Of a DNA stretch of 11,851 nt, positions 6,398 through 11,851 are shown one piece after another (the first letter of the stretch is position 1; each line of letters begins with the position of its first letter). Origin of the DNA: Candidatus Methanogasteraceae archaeon UBA261 (GTDB lineage Archaea; Halobacteriota; Methanosarcinia; Methanosarcinales; Methanogasteraceae); assembly GCA_002506015.1 (NCBI GenBank), contig DAWR01000054.1, forward strand, positions 6,336 to 18,186, given 5' to 3'. The notes under the pieces were generated by a model. That model searched no databases and was not told the DNA's origin. It was given only the letters and a program-made list of their open reading frames with translations. Position numbers and translations under genes: made by a program.

Positions 6398-7366
6398 ATG
6401 GCATTCTCACCGGCGCTGGCATCAAGAGCCCTGTGGCAGCTCAGGGTCAGAAGGAGACCATTCGTCCTGTCGCACGGGATCAATGCGAGATGCAACCTTC
6501 GGTGCCGGTTCTGCGAGTACTGGAAGGAGGAGGGTGCGGAGATGGATACCGGGGAAGTGCTCGATCTCCTTGATTGCGCAAGAGCCTTTGGAATTGGAGT
6601 CTACAACGCATGGACCGCCGAACCTCTGATGAGACGAGACCTTCCAGAGATACTTGAGCACGCCCACGCAATCGGGATTACAACATCGCTCATAACCAAC
6701 GGAAAACTTCTGAAGAAAAGAATCCATGATCTGTCAGACCTCGATTACCTATCAATCTCTGTGGATGGCATAAAAACGTTCAAGGAGATCCGAGGCATCG
6801 ATTTCGATTGCGTGCTGGACGGAATAACAACAGCAAAGGATGTGGGGCACAACATCCTCATGAACTGCGTGATCAGCGGGAAAAATCTGGATGAGATCGA
6901 GGATCTGGTGCATCTGGCTCGCGATCTCGGCGTCTGGGTGTCATTTGAGCCAATTCACGAATTCAGCGGGATTGAAAAGGCTGTGTGGGAGGAGATCGGG
7001 ATCAGGGATCTGGAAAAGTACAGGAGAACGGTTGACAGAGTAATCGAGATGAAAAAGAACAAATTCCCGATCATCAATTCCCTGACATATCTAAGAATGA
7101 TAAAGGAACTGAAACCCAATTTCAGATGCCATGCAAGCGACATCGTCCTTCATGTCACCGCGGATGGTAAAATCGAGAACTGCCGGGTCTGTAGAGTTCA
7201 TCTCGGGGATGTTAGTTCCGGGATTGCAAATGTCTGGAAATCGTCAAGAGAGAGACGAAGAAGGATCGCAGAGGAATGTAAGGGGTGTCTCTTCTTCGGA
7301 TATGTCGAAAACAGCCTCCTCTATGAGTTTAATCCGGAAGTGATTGCGCATTACGAGTGGATGTGA
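6398..7366 (+). CDS. Radical SAM protein of unknown substrate, SPASM-like C-terminus
   Basis: The 322 residues contain the radical SAM cluster motif CNLRCRFC (Cys32, 36, 39), the usual CxxxCxxC that holds a 4Fe-4S cluster and binds SAM. The SAM-contact region usually written GGEP appears as TAEPLM (73-78), an altered version. A strand with ITSSLITNG-like sequence (TTSLITNG, 95-102) and YLSISVDG (117-124) support the half-barrel. The C-terminal part has five further cysteines (244, 262, 265, 294, 297) in a pattern resembling a shortened SPASM domain, able to hold an auxiliary iron-sulfur cluster. Proteins of this build modify peptides or cofactors. It follows wtpA by 39 bp, so a role in tungsten enzyme maturation is conceivable but unsupported by other neighbours. 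It lacks the Elp3-like features expected of the archaeosine enzyme RaSEA. Confidence 0.85.
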   Translation: MAFSPALASRALWQLRVRRRPFVLSHGINARCNLRCRFCEYWKEEGAEMDTGEVLDLLDCARAFGIGVYNAWTAEPLMRRDLPEILEHAHAIGITTSLITNGKLLKKRIHDLSDLDYLSISVDGIKTFKEIRGIDFDCVLDGITTAKDVGHNILMNCVISGKNLDEIEDLVHLARDLGVWVSFEPIHEFSGIEKAVWEEIGIRDLEKYRRTVDRVIEMKKNKFPIINSLTYLRMIKELKPNFRCHASDIVLHVTADGKIENCRVCRVHLGDVSSGIANVWKSSRERRRRIAEECKGCLFFGYVENSLLYEFNPEVIAHYEWM

Positions 7367-7397
7367 TCTCCGAACATGCTCAATACTATATGGTAGG

Positions 7398-7454
7398 AAC
7401 CACAAGATTACACGGATTTCCACAAGATTTCTGTGTTAATCTTGTGGTTTTATA
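7398..7454 (+). terminator. Triple-repeat hairpin terminator between convergent genes
   Basis: AACCACAAGATTACAC (7398-7413) pairs with GTGTTAATCTTGTGGTT (7433-7449), a stem of about 16 bp with one bulged base. TTTTAT follows on the + strand, fitting a terminator for the radical SAM gene 32 bp upstream. A third copy of the arm, CCACAAGATT, lies in the loop at 7420-7429 and can replace the first arm in pairing. On the minus strand it lies 43 bp past the nrpR stop and could also slow that transcript. Confidence 0.7.
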
Positions 7455-7491
7455 TGAGTATATCCGCAAAATATTTGGTAAGTATATCTCA

Positions 7492-8472
7492 TCAAGCCGT
7501 ACCGAACTCCGAATAATCCATCACAGCAGCGACCGGTTCGACTGTAACCTTAATTCCCACCTCCTGGACGGCTGCGATGGCGTTCAGTCCGGCCGATACC
7601 GAGATTCCGGTCATGCCAGAGTTAACAGGTACGCCGAGAACAGGACTTCCAGGATCTCCGATCTCGTAGCGATTGATGATGCCGGTATCCATCGCACGAT
7701 TCAAAATCCGCAACGACTCGTCCCTGGCTGAATCAGGAACCTCCCGCACGTTCGCAAGTAGAAGCCCGCACCCGGTCTTCACAATCTCCAGAACCGATGT
7801 CATGCTCCGCGAGATGAATATCTTCATCGGATCAATGGAGGTTCCGGTGTATGCGATCAGATCGGTATAACCCGTCGCCTGATTGTTATCAAACCGCAAC
7901 ATGCCTCCGTACTTGATGCTAACCGGAATTCCGTGTTTCAGAAGAATTCCGTCACAGGTCGTACTGCAAATCGTGGCAATCGCGATGTGATCCTCTGGAA
8001 TTGGAATCGCGGGTGGGGTTGCTTCTTCATCGATTATCTTGATTCTGCAACTCATCTCGTGCTCTGCCAGATACCTGATGATCCCGAGCGCATCGTCCAG
8101 ATCCGCCTTTTCGATGATTGCTATGTTTGCGATTACCAGTCCTGTCCTCGATGATAGGTCGAGATCGGTCTGGTAGATCCTCTTTTCGATTTGAGTCAAC
8201 ACAAACCCGATGCGATCCTGAACCAGTGCATCCTCAAGCTCCTTTTTGCCGAGTTCGGTGATCGTTCTGCCGGCATACCCATGCCGCTCTGTGAGCCCGC
8301 GCTCATCGAGGATGCGCAGGTGGTATCGCACGCCACGCTCCCCTAACGGGTATCCTTTCTCCTTTAAGACGTCTGAGATGATTCGTGCGCCTACCGCGCT
8401 CTCGCGTTCATCGATCACGCGCAGAATCTCCATCAGTTTCCGCTGGATCTGGGGGTCGTCCGATGAGATCAT
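7492..8472 (-). CDS. nrpR: NrpR-family transcriptional repressor (HTH plus one DUF128 domain), NrpRI type
   Basis: The 326 residues hold an N-terminal winged helix (about 8-75, with GARIISDVLKEKGYPLGERG and VRYHLRILDERGL) and one NrpR regulatory domain (about 85-320). The regulatory domain includes ATICSTTCDGILLKHGIPV, GYTDLIAYTGTSIDPMKIF, GLLLANVREVP and the C-terminal VPVNSGMTGISVSAGLNA. NrpR represses nitrogen assimilation genes in methanogens by binding GGAA-N6-TTCC sites and lets go when 2-oxoglutarate rises. Methanocaldococcus has two regulatory domains in one chain. Methanosarcina types split them into NrpRI (HTH plus one) and NrpRII (domain only). This one has the NrpRI build, so a partner is expected elsewhere. 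No GGAA-N6-TTCC operator was noticed in this window. The IS element lies about 40 bp upstream of its start. A related DUF128 regulator with other targets remains possible. Confidence 0.88.
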   Translation of the reverse strand: MISSDDPQIQRKLMEILRVIDERESAVGARIISDVLKEKGYPLGERGVRYHLRILDERGLTERHGYAGRTITELGKKELEDALVQDRIGFVLTQIEKRIYQTDLDLSSRTGLVIANIAIIEKADLDDALGIIRYLAEHEMSCRIKIIDEEATPPAIPIPEDHIAIATICSTTCDGILLKHGIPVSIKYGGMLRFDNNQATGYTDLIAYTGTSIDPMKIFISRSMTSVLEIVKTGCGLLLANVREVPDSARDESLRILNRAMDTGIINRYEIGDPGSPVLGVPVNSGMTGISVSAGLNAIAAVQEVGIKVTVEPVAAVMDYSEFGTA

Positions 8473-8504
8473 GATCCTATGTCGTCGCCGGTGGTAAAAA
8501 CGTT
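8473..8504 (-). promoter_or_regulatory. Possible leaderless promoter of nrpR
   Basis: On the minus strand GTTTTTACC at about 8502-8494 is a TATA-like element centred about 26 nt before the ATG at 8472, with no clear Shine-Dalgarno between. The transposable element edge lies only about 10 bp further upstream, so the upstream promoter context (BRE and any operator) may have been replaced by insertion. Confidence 0.3.
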
Positions 8505-8514
8505 GACTGCTCTT

Positions 8515-8640
8515 CGGGTGACTTCCTCCCCGCTACAAGTAACGGGGCTTCCTGCTTCATAGCGGTTGCTCATGCAACCATCTCCACAGGCGTTAATTCC
8601 CCACAGTCCGTGGGTACATGTCTATTCAGGATGTTGATTG
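8515..8640 (-). ncRNA. Candidate TnpB guide RNA (omega/reRNA) over the tnpB 3' end and right end
   Basis: In this family the guide RNA is made from the 3' end of tnpB and the right end, with the guide read from DNA just outside the element. Here, on the minus strand, a perfect hairpin GGTTGC-ATGA-GCAACC spans the tnpB stop (8564-8579). The CCCCG...CGGGG hairpin follows (8547-8528), then GAGGAAGTCAC leading out of the element. The guide would start near 8512 and run into the DNA upstream of nrpR. The 5' boundary inside tnpB is unknown. This is inferred from the family; no RNA data. Confidence 0.45.
8528..8547. repeat. Element-end hairpin on the tnpB side (right end)
   Basis: CCCCGCTACAAGTAACGGGG folds into an 8-position stem around CAAG, with one C-A mismatch that is absent at the other end. 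On the minus strand it lies 22 nt after the tnpB stop and would form the last stem of the TnpB-associated RNA. Confidence 0.75.
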
Positions 8641-9676
8641 CGGCGTTGTGATCTCGATTTATGACGCTGCCACAGTCAGGACATCTGTATGTCCTCTGTG
8701 AGAGTGGCATCGCTTGAATGCTGCCGCAAACAGAGCATTGTTTTGATGTATTCCGTGGATTAACCAGTTCCACCGATCCACCAGCTTCTTCCGCTTTGTA
8801 GGTCGTAAAATTGATTAGCATATTCCAGGATGCATCATGAATTGATCTTGCAAGATGATGGTTTTTTACCATGTTTTTGATCTGCAAGTCCTCAAATACA
8901 ATCTGATCGTAGGTATCTACGAGTATCCGGCTTGCTTTGTGCATGTAGTCCTTCCGGGCGTTTCTCACCTTGCGGTACACTCCTTTAAGAACAGTCTTTT
9001 GCTTATTCCGGTTATTCGATCCCTTCTGTTTCCGTGATAGGTCTTTTTGTGCTTTTCGTAACTTTGAGTCGTACTTATCGAGGGTTTTCGGGTTCTCAAT
9101 CACCGTGCCGTCTGATAGTGTTGCGAGTGTGTTGATTCCGAGATCGATGCCAATAGACGTTTTCGGCTCAACCTTTTCGACGACCGGTAGTTCCACGCTG
9201 AAACACGCGTACCACTGATCGCCGTCGCGTAGGATTGTGCAGGTCTTGATCTTCCCGACAATTTCCCGGTGCACAAACATCCGGATCGTTCCAATCTTGG
9301 AGAGCTTTAGTTTGCCGTCGTCCAGTATCTTAAATCCGGATTGCGGATAGGTGAAGCTGTCATATCGATTCTTACCCTGAAACCGTGGGTATCCGGGTTT
9401 CTCGCCGTTTTTCACGCGCCTGAAAAAGTTCCGGAACGCCTTATCAAGTCTGCGAATCACATCCTGCACAACCTGGGAGTGCAGGTCGAGATTCAGGTAC
9501 TTCAATTGCCCTGCCTGCTGATAGTAGTTCAATCCGATTCCGCACCTGTCGTACGCGTTCTTACGGTCTGCAAGCAGCTCATTGTACAGATACCTGCATA
9601 CGTTTAACCAATGCAACAGGATTATTGTTTGCGTTTTGGTTGGATACATCCGGTATTTGAAAGTACGTCTTGGCAC
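8570..9676 (-). CDS. tnpB: TnpB, RNA-guided nuclease of the IS200/IS605 element
   Basis: The 368 residues are full length for TnpB. An N-terminal helix-turn-helix-like region (about 1-60, RTFKYRMYPTKTQ) and the wedge/REC region (about 60-165) come before the RuvC nuclease. The three RuvC acidic residues are present: Asp178 in GIDLG, Glu262 in FEDLQIKNM and Asp342 in NRDHNAAINIL. A zinc ribbon, CSVC (314-317) and CPDC (332-335), splits the last RuvC parts. TnpB cuts DNA guided by an RNA from the element end and helps keep the element in the genome. The start is a GTG at 9676 with a TATA box about 27 nt upstream, so the mRNA is probably leaderless. All catalytic residues are intact, so it is likely active. 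It is divergent from tnpA. Confidence 0.95.
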   Translation of the reverse strand: MPRRTFKYRMYPTKTQTIILLHWLNVCRYLYNELLADRKNAYDRCGIGLNYYQQAGQLKYLNLDLHSQVVQDVIRRLDKAFRNFFRRVKNGEKPGYPRFQGKNRYDSFTYPQSGFKILDDGKLKLSKIGTIRMFVHREIVGKIKTCTILRDGDQWYACFSVELPVVEKVEPKTSIGIDLGINTLATLSDGTVIENPKTLDKYDSKLRKAQKDLSRKQKGSNNRNKQKTVLKGVYRKVRNARKDYMHKASRILVDTYDQIVFEDLQIKNMVKNHHLARSIHDASWNMLINFTTYKAEEAGGSVELVNPRNTSKQCSVCGSIQAMPLSQRTYRCPDCGSVINRDHNAAINILNRHVPTDCGELTPVEMVA

Positions 9677-9694
9677 AATACTTATATCGGTTAA

Positions 9695-9712
9695 AGGGGT
9701 ATATATAGTTTA
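9695..9712. promoter_or_regulatory. Palindromic TATA box shared by tnpB and tnpA
   Basis: TATATATA at 9700-9707 is a perfect palindrome in the 62-bp gap between the two divergent starts. Its centre is about 27 nt from the tnpB GTG (9676) and 35 nt from the tnpA GTG (9739). One TBP site could therefore serve both directions, giving a leaderless tnpB mRNA and a short-leader tnpA mRNA. Confidence 0.5.
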
Positions 9713-9738
9713 TAGAAGCCAAAACAACCAGAAATTCA

Positions 9739-10113
9739 GTGTTTCACACCAACTATCATATTGTTTTTTGCCCTATGTACCGGCGTAAGGTTTTCAAAGA
9801 CGATATCGCTGAATATCTTGAGCAATTCTTTAGAAAACAAGTAGAAAAGAAGGGGTGGACGTTAATCGCAATCGAAGTTAGACCGGATCACATCCACCTG
9901 GCAATCGTTGGAATTTCTCCCATCACGCGATTATCTGATGTGGTGAAATATTTAAAAGGAACAAGTGGGTTATCTCTGTTCAGGGTTTTCCCAAAGTTAC
10001 GCCGGCAATTCCGCAAAGGACGGATATGGTCACGGAGTTACTATGTCGGAACCGCTGGCGAAGTGAGCAGCGCAACGATTAAGAGGTATATCGAGCGAGT
10101 AGAGCATGACTAA
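9739..10113 (+). CDS. tnpA: TnpA, Y1 HUH transposase of the IS200/IS605 element
   Basis: From the GTG at 9739 the 124 residues cover nearly all of a Y1 transposase. NYHIVFCPMYRRKVF opens the fold. HIH (51-53) in RPDHIHLAIV is the metal-binding HUH motif. Tyr117 in IKRYIERV is in the place of the catalytic tyrosine that joins to single-stranded DNA ends. The protein cuts and rejoins one strand at the hairpin ends during replication. The open frame continues upstream of the GTG to a TAG at 9706. It encodes KTTRNSV, which matches the usual first residues of the family, but holds no ATG, GTG or TTG. Either the normal start has been lost (an ATA is at 9712) or the shorter GTG form is made; the TATA box spacing favours the GTG. 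Function of a form lacking about nine residues is uncertain. Confidence 0.88.
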   Translation: MFHTNYHIVFCPMYRRKVFKDDIAEYLEQFFRKQVEKKGWTLIAIEVRPDHIHLAIVGISPITRLSDVVKYLKGTSGLSLFRVFPKLRRQFRKGRIWSRSYYVGTAGEVSSATIKRYIERVEHD

Positions 10114-10126
10114 AACCAACAAAAGG

Positions 10127-10168
10127 GCGGCATTCATCCCCGCTACAAGTAGCGGGGTCTTCTGCCGC
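10127..10168. repeat. Element-end hairpin on the tnpA side (left end), two-tier
   Basis: CCCCGCTA-CAAG-TAGCGGGG (10138-10157) is a perfect 8-bp hairpin. Outside it, after 5-nt spacers on both sides, GCGGCA (10127-10132) pairs with TGCCGC (10163-10168). The result is a symmetric two-tier stem. The tnpB-side end lacks the outer tier. It starts 13 bp after the tnpA stop and may also end that transcript. Confidence 0.75.
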
Positions 10169-10220
10169 ATATCTATAACTTTTTGGTACTCCGGATTCAT
10201 TATGGGTCTCAGGGAATTAC

Positions 10221-10244
10221 TGCCTCTGCCGCTCAAGGCAGGCA
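10221..10244 (+). other. Small bulged hairpin upstream of arcS
   Basis: TGCC-TC-TGCC (10221-10230) pairs with GGCA-GGCA (10237-10244) around the loop GCTCAA, two 4-bp stems with a 2-nt bulge, 56 nt before the arcS start. It could be a leader element, or what remains of DNA beside the IS. The stretch that follows (10250-10287) carries three loose copies of a CAACGAT-like word. No clear TATA box or Shine-Dalgarno is seen. Confidence 0.3.
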
Positions 10245-10299
10245 CCAACTGACGATCAACAACCAACGATTGCCAATCAACGATCAGGACACGACAAAA

Positions 10300-11851
10300 A
10301 TGACCCGCTACTTTGAGGTAACACACAGGGACTGTGCCGCAAGAATCGGCAGATTGATGCTCGACAGACGAATCACGACACCAGCGATCCTGAGTTCCGA
10401 GTTGCTCCGGCAGAATCGGGGCAGCATCATCGATTGCGGGTGTGTGTGGGACGATCGCCGAAGTATCCCTTCCTACCCGGATAAACTGCTGATACTGCCG
10501 CACCGATCGCTGCCACTCCACGCACCACTGGAGATGATCCAACAATTCGATGCAACCCTACGGATACGGCGCGATGGCGCGGCGGGCGTGGTGGTGCACC
10601 CGGCGCAGACCGATACCGCTACCGGTATCCCGGACGGTCTCGACCTGTATCTGATCGGTGCGGCGCGGATGCTCGGGATGCGGGCAGGACTGCTCGTCGA
10701 TTGCGTGCTGAAACTCAAGAACAACATAAGAGCGGACACCGCAGTCTATGGCCCCGCACTCGCAACGCCAGAGAATCTTGCAATGTTGATATATCTCGGA
10801 ATCGATCTCGTTGACGACACCGCAGCGATCATAAAGGGGTATCAGGACGTCTATCTGACACGAGAAGGCGGAAAATATCTCAACCGCCTCCGTGAATTCC
10901 CGTGCGCATGCAAGATCTGCACAGGATTGGAAACACCCGAAGAACTGCAAAGCCTCCCCAGATCAGAACGCGCCAGACTGCTCGCAGAGCATAACACAAT
11001 CAAACTGGGCGAAGAATTGAGAACCGTGCGCGAATGCATCCGCGATGGAAACTTGCGCGAGTATGTGGAGAAGCAATGCCGCTCTGACCCGTATCTCACA
11101 GCAGTTCTCAGATTGCTGGACTCAGAGCATGCGTACCTGGAGGAACGGACTCCGACGGCACGGAAGGGCACAATGATCGCAAACACCAGAGAATCGCAGA
11201 ACCGCGTCGAGATCACCAGATTCGCGGGTCGGACACTCTCAAGGTTCAGCCCTCCTGATGCTGATCTTCTCGTGATACTTCCGTGTTCTGCAAAGAAACC
11301 GTACTCGCTCTCACGGTCGCATGCACGGTTCATGGATGCGCTCTCCGAGTGCCGATCATATATTCATGAGATCGTGCTGACGTCGCCCCTCGGCGTTGTT
11401 CCGAGAGAACTCGAGACCGTGTATCCGGCGGCGCACTATGATATCGCGGTCACAGGAGAGTGGAGCCTTGATGAGACTGCCTGGGTGGCATCGTGCCTGC
11501 GTGCGTATCTCGAGAAACATGCGTACAAAAAGATAATAGCGCACGTGAGCGGCGGATTTGCAGAGGTCTGCCGGATTGTGGAGCACGATCTCGATATTGA
11601 GATTGTGCACTCCGCAATCGGCAACCCCACATCGGATGATTCGCTTACCATGCTGCGGGAATGCGTAGCTGCAAGCGTGCCATCACAATCGCGCAACAGG
11701 AGCAGAAAGCCCAATTTAGAGACGGTTCGGGCGATCGCTGATTACCAGTTCGGGAGCGGCGTCGGTGAGATACTGATCCCGGATCACGCACGTGTGAAAC
11801 GAGTAAAACCGATTGCGCGGATGAAATCGATGGGACCGATCAAACAGGGGC
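10300..11851 (+). CDS. arcS: Archaeosine synthase ArcS (TgtA2 family), cut by the window edge
   Basis: The frame is open from the ATG at 10300 to the right edge, 517 codons without a stop, so the protein is incomplete. The N-terminal part resembles tRNA-guanine transglycosylase. It has the zinc site CACKIC (Cys202, 204, 207) with His231, followed by a long helical stretch. The ArcS signature PC-x3-KPY-x2-S-x2-H is exact at 328-341 (PCSAKKPYSLSRSH), which separates it from the TgtA base-exchange enzyme. A C-terminal RNA-binding (PUA) domain is expected beyond the window. ArcS acts on preQ0 at position 15 of archaeal tRNA. It was first described as making archaeosine directly, and later work has it adding lysine before a radical SAM partner (RaSEA) completes the base. 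The IS element ends about 130 bp upstream. No Shine-Dalgarno precedes the start. Confidence 0.93.
   Translation, partial: MTRYFEVTHRDCAARIGRLMLDRRITTPAILSSELLRQNRGSIIDCGCVWDDRRSIPSYPDKLLILPHRSLPLHAPLEMIQQFDATLRIRRDGAAGVVVHPAQTDTATGIPDGLDLYLIGAARMLGMRAGLLVDCVLKLKNNIRADTAVYGPALATPENLAMLIYLGIDLVDDTAAIIKGYQDVYLTREGGKYLNRLREFPCACKICTGLETPEELQSLPRSERARLLAEHNTIKLGEELRTVRECIRDGNLREYVEKQCRSDPYLTAVLRLLDSEHAYLEERTPTARKGTMIANTRESQNRVEITRFAGRTLSRFSPPDADLLVILPCSAKKPYSLSRSHARFMDALSECRSYIHEIVLTSPLGVVPRELETVYPAAHYDIAVTGEWSLDETAWVASCLRAYLEKHAYKKIIAHVSGGFAEVCRIVEHDLDIEIVHSAIGNPTSDDSLTMLRECVAASVPSQSRNRSRKPNLETVRAIADYQFGSGVGEILIPDHARVKRVKPIARMKSMGPIKQG

Larger units (their letters stand above)
8513..10170. mobile_element. 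IS200/IS605-family element with divergent tnpB and tnpA
   Basis: The unit has tnpB on the minus strand, tnpA on the plus strand and hairpin-forming ends. The ends share CCCCGCTACAAGTA-(A/G)-CGGGG at 8528-8547 and 10138-10157, in the same strand orientation rather than inverted. This is what single-strand transposition by a Y1 HUH enzyme requires. There are no inverted terminal repeats and no target duplication, as expected. The end nearest tnpB (right end in IS605 convention) is at about 8513. The end nearest tnpA (left end) is at about 10170. Exact borders need an empty site from a related genome. Confidence 0.85.

Noticed and set aside
6398..7366. The radical SAM gene as RaSEA, the partner of ArcS in archaeosine synthesis
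   Set aside because: RaSEA is an Elp3-like radical SAM protein. This one has a different N-terminal cluster region and a SPASM-like tail, and it is about 2.9 kb away from arcS with an IS between.
7453..7491. Second terminator for nrpR from TGAG-ATATA / TATACTCA on the minus strand
   Set aside because: The stem is AT-rich with a bulge and a long loop; too weak to list as a feature next to the stronger hairpin.
10250..10290. Short CRISPR-like or iteron array from CAACGAT-like words before arcS
   Set aside because: Three loose 7-base copies with unequal spacing; neither repeat length nor spacer regularity fits an array or origin.
10030..11714. Several minus-strand open frames opposite tnpA and arcS
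   Set aside because: They are antisense shadows of the long plus-strand arcS frame and of tnpA, with no family match.

Overview
This is an archaeal chromosome segment, most likely from a methanogen-related euryarchaeote (Methanosarcinales or a relative such as an ANME or Syntrophoarchaeum-type lineage). The reasons are a fused Fae-Hps protein of the Methanosarcina type, archaeal ribosomal protein L11 (L11p), Pus10, archaeosine synthase ArcS, a WtpA-type tungstate-binding lipoprotein and an NrpR-family nitrogen repressor. Promoters look archaeal (TATA boxes about 25 nt upstream of starts). Genes start either leaderless (ATPase, radical SAM, nrpR, tnpB) or with GAGG/GGTGAT Shine-Dalgarno sequences (fae-hps, rpl11, wtpA).

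Layout, left to right. Fae-Hps (81-1265, +) fixes or releases formaldehyde. It is followed by a G-rich, strongly structured 3' region (1268-1514) ending in a hairpin plus T-tract. An AT-richer AAA ATPase with a DUF4143-type C-terminus (1546-2877, -) and about 500 bp of AT-rich non-coding DNA separate this from rpl11 (3380-3850). rpl11 overlaps pus10 (3840-5093) by 11 bp, coupling a ribosomal protein to a tRNA pseudouridine synthase. A 170-bp leader with a possible Shine-Dalgarno-sequestering switch precedes wtpA (5264-6358). A radical SAM gene of unknown substrate follows (6398-7366) and ends at a triple-repeat hairpin terminator that separates it from the convergent nrpR (7492-8472, -).

Immediately upstream of nrpR lies an IS200/IS605-family element (about 8513-10170). 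tnpB (-) and tnpA (+) are divergent around a shared palindromic TATA box. Hairpin ends lie in the same strand orientation, and a likely omega/reRNA lies over the 3' end of tnpB. After the element, arcS (10300 to the right edge) runs off the window with its C-terminal part missing.

The genes do not form one pathway. Recurrent themes are one-carbon and sugar metabolism (Fae-Hps), tRNA core modification (Pus10 at positions 54/55, ArcS at position 15), tungstate supply (WtpA) and nitrogen control (NrpR). No full new defence system or CRISPR array was seen. The strongest candidates for something undescribed are RNA-level: the wtpA leader switch, the fae-hps 3' structure and the TnpB-associated RNA. 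No folding or homology software was available, so all structures and family calls are by eye.
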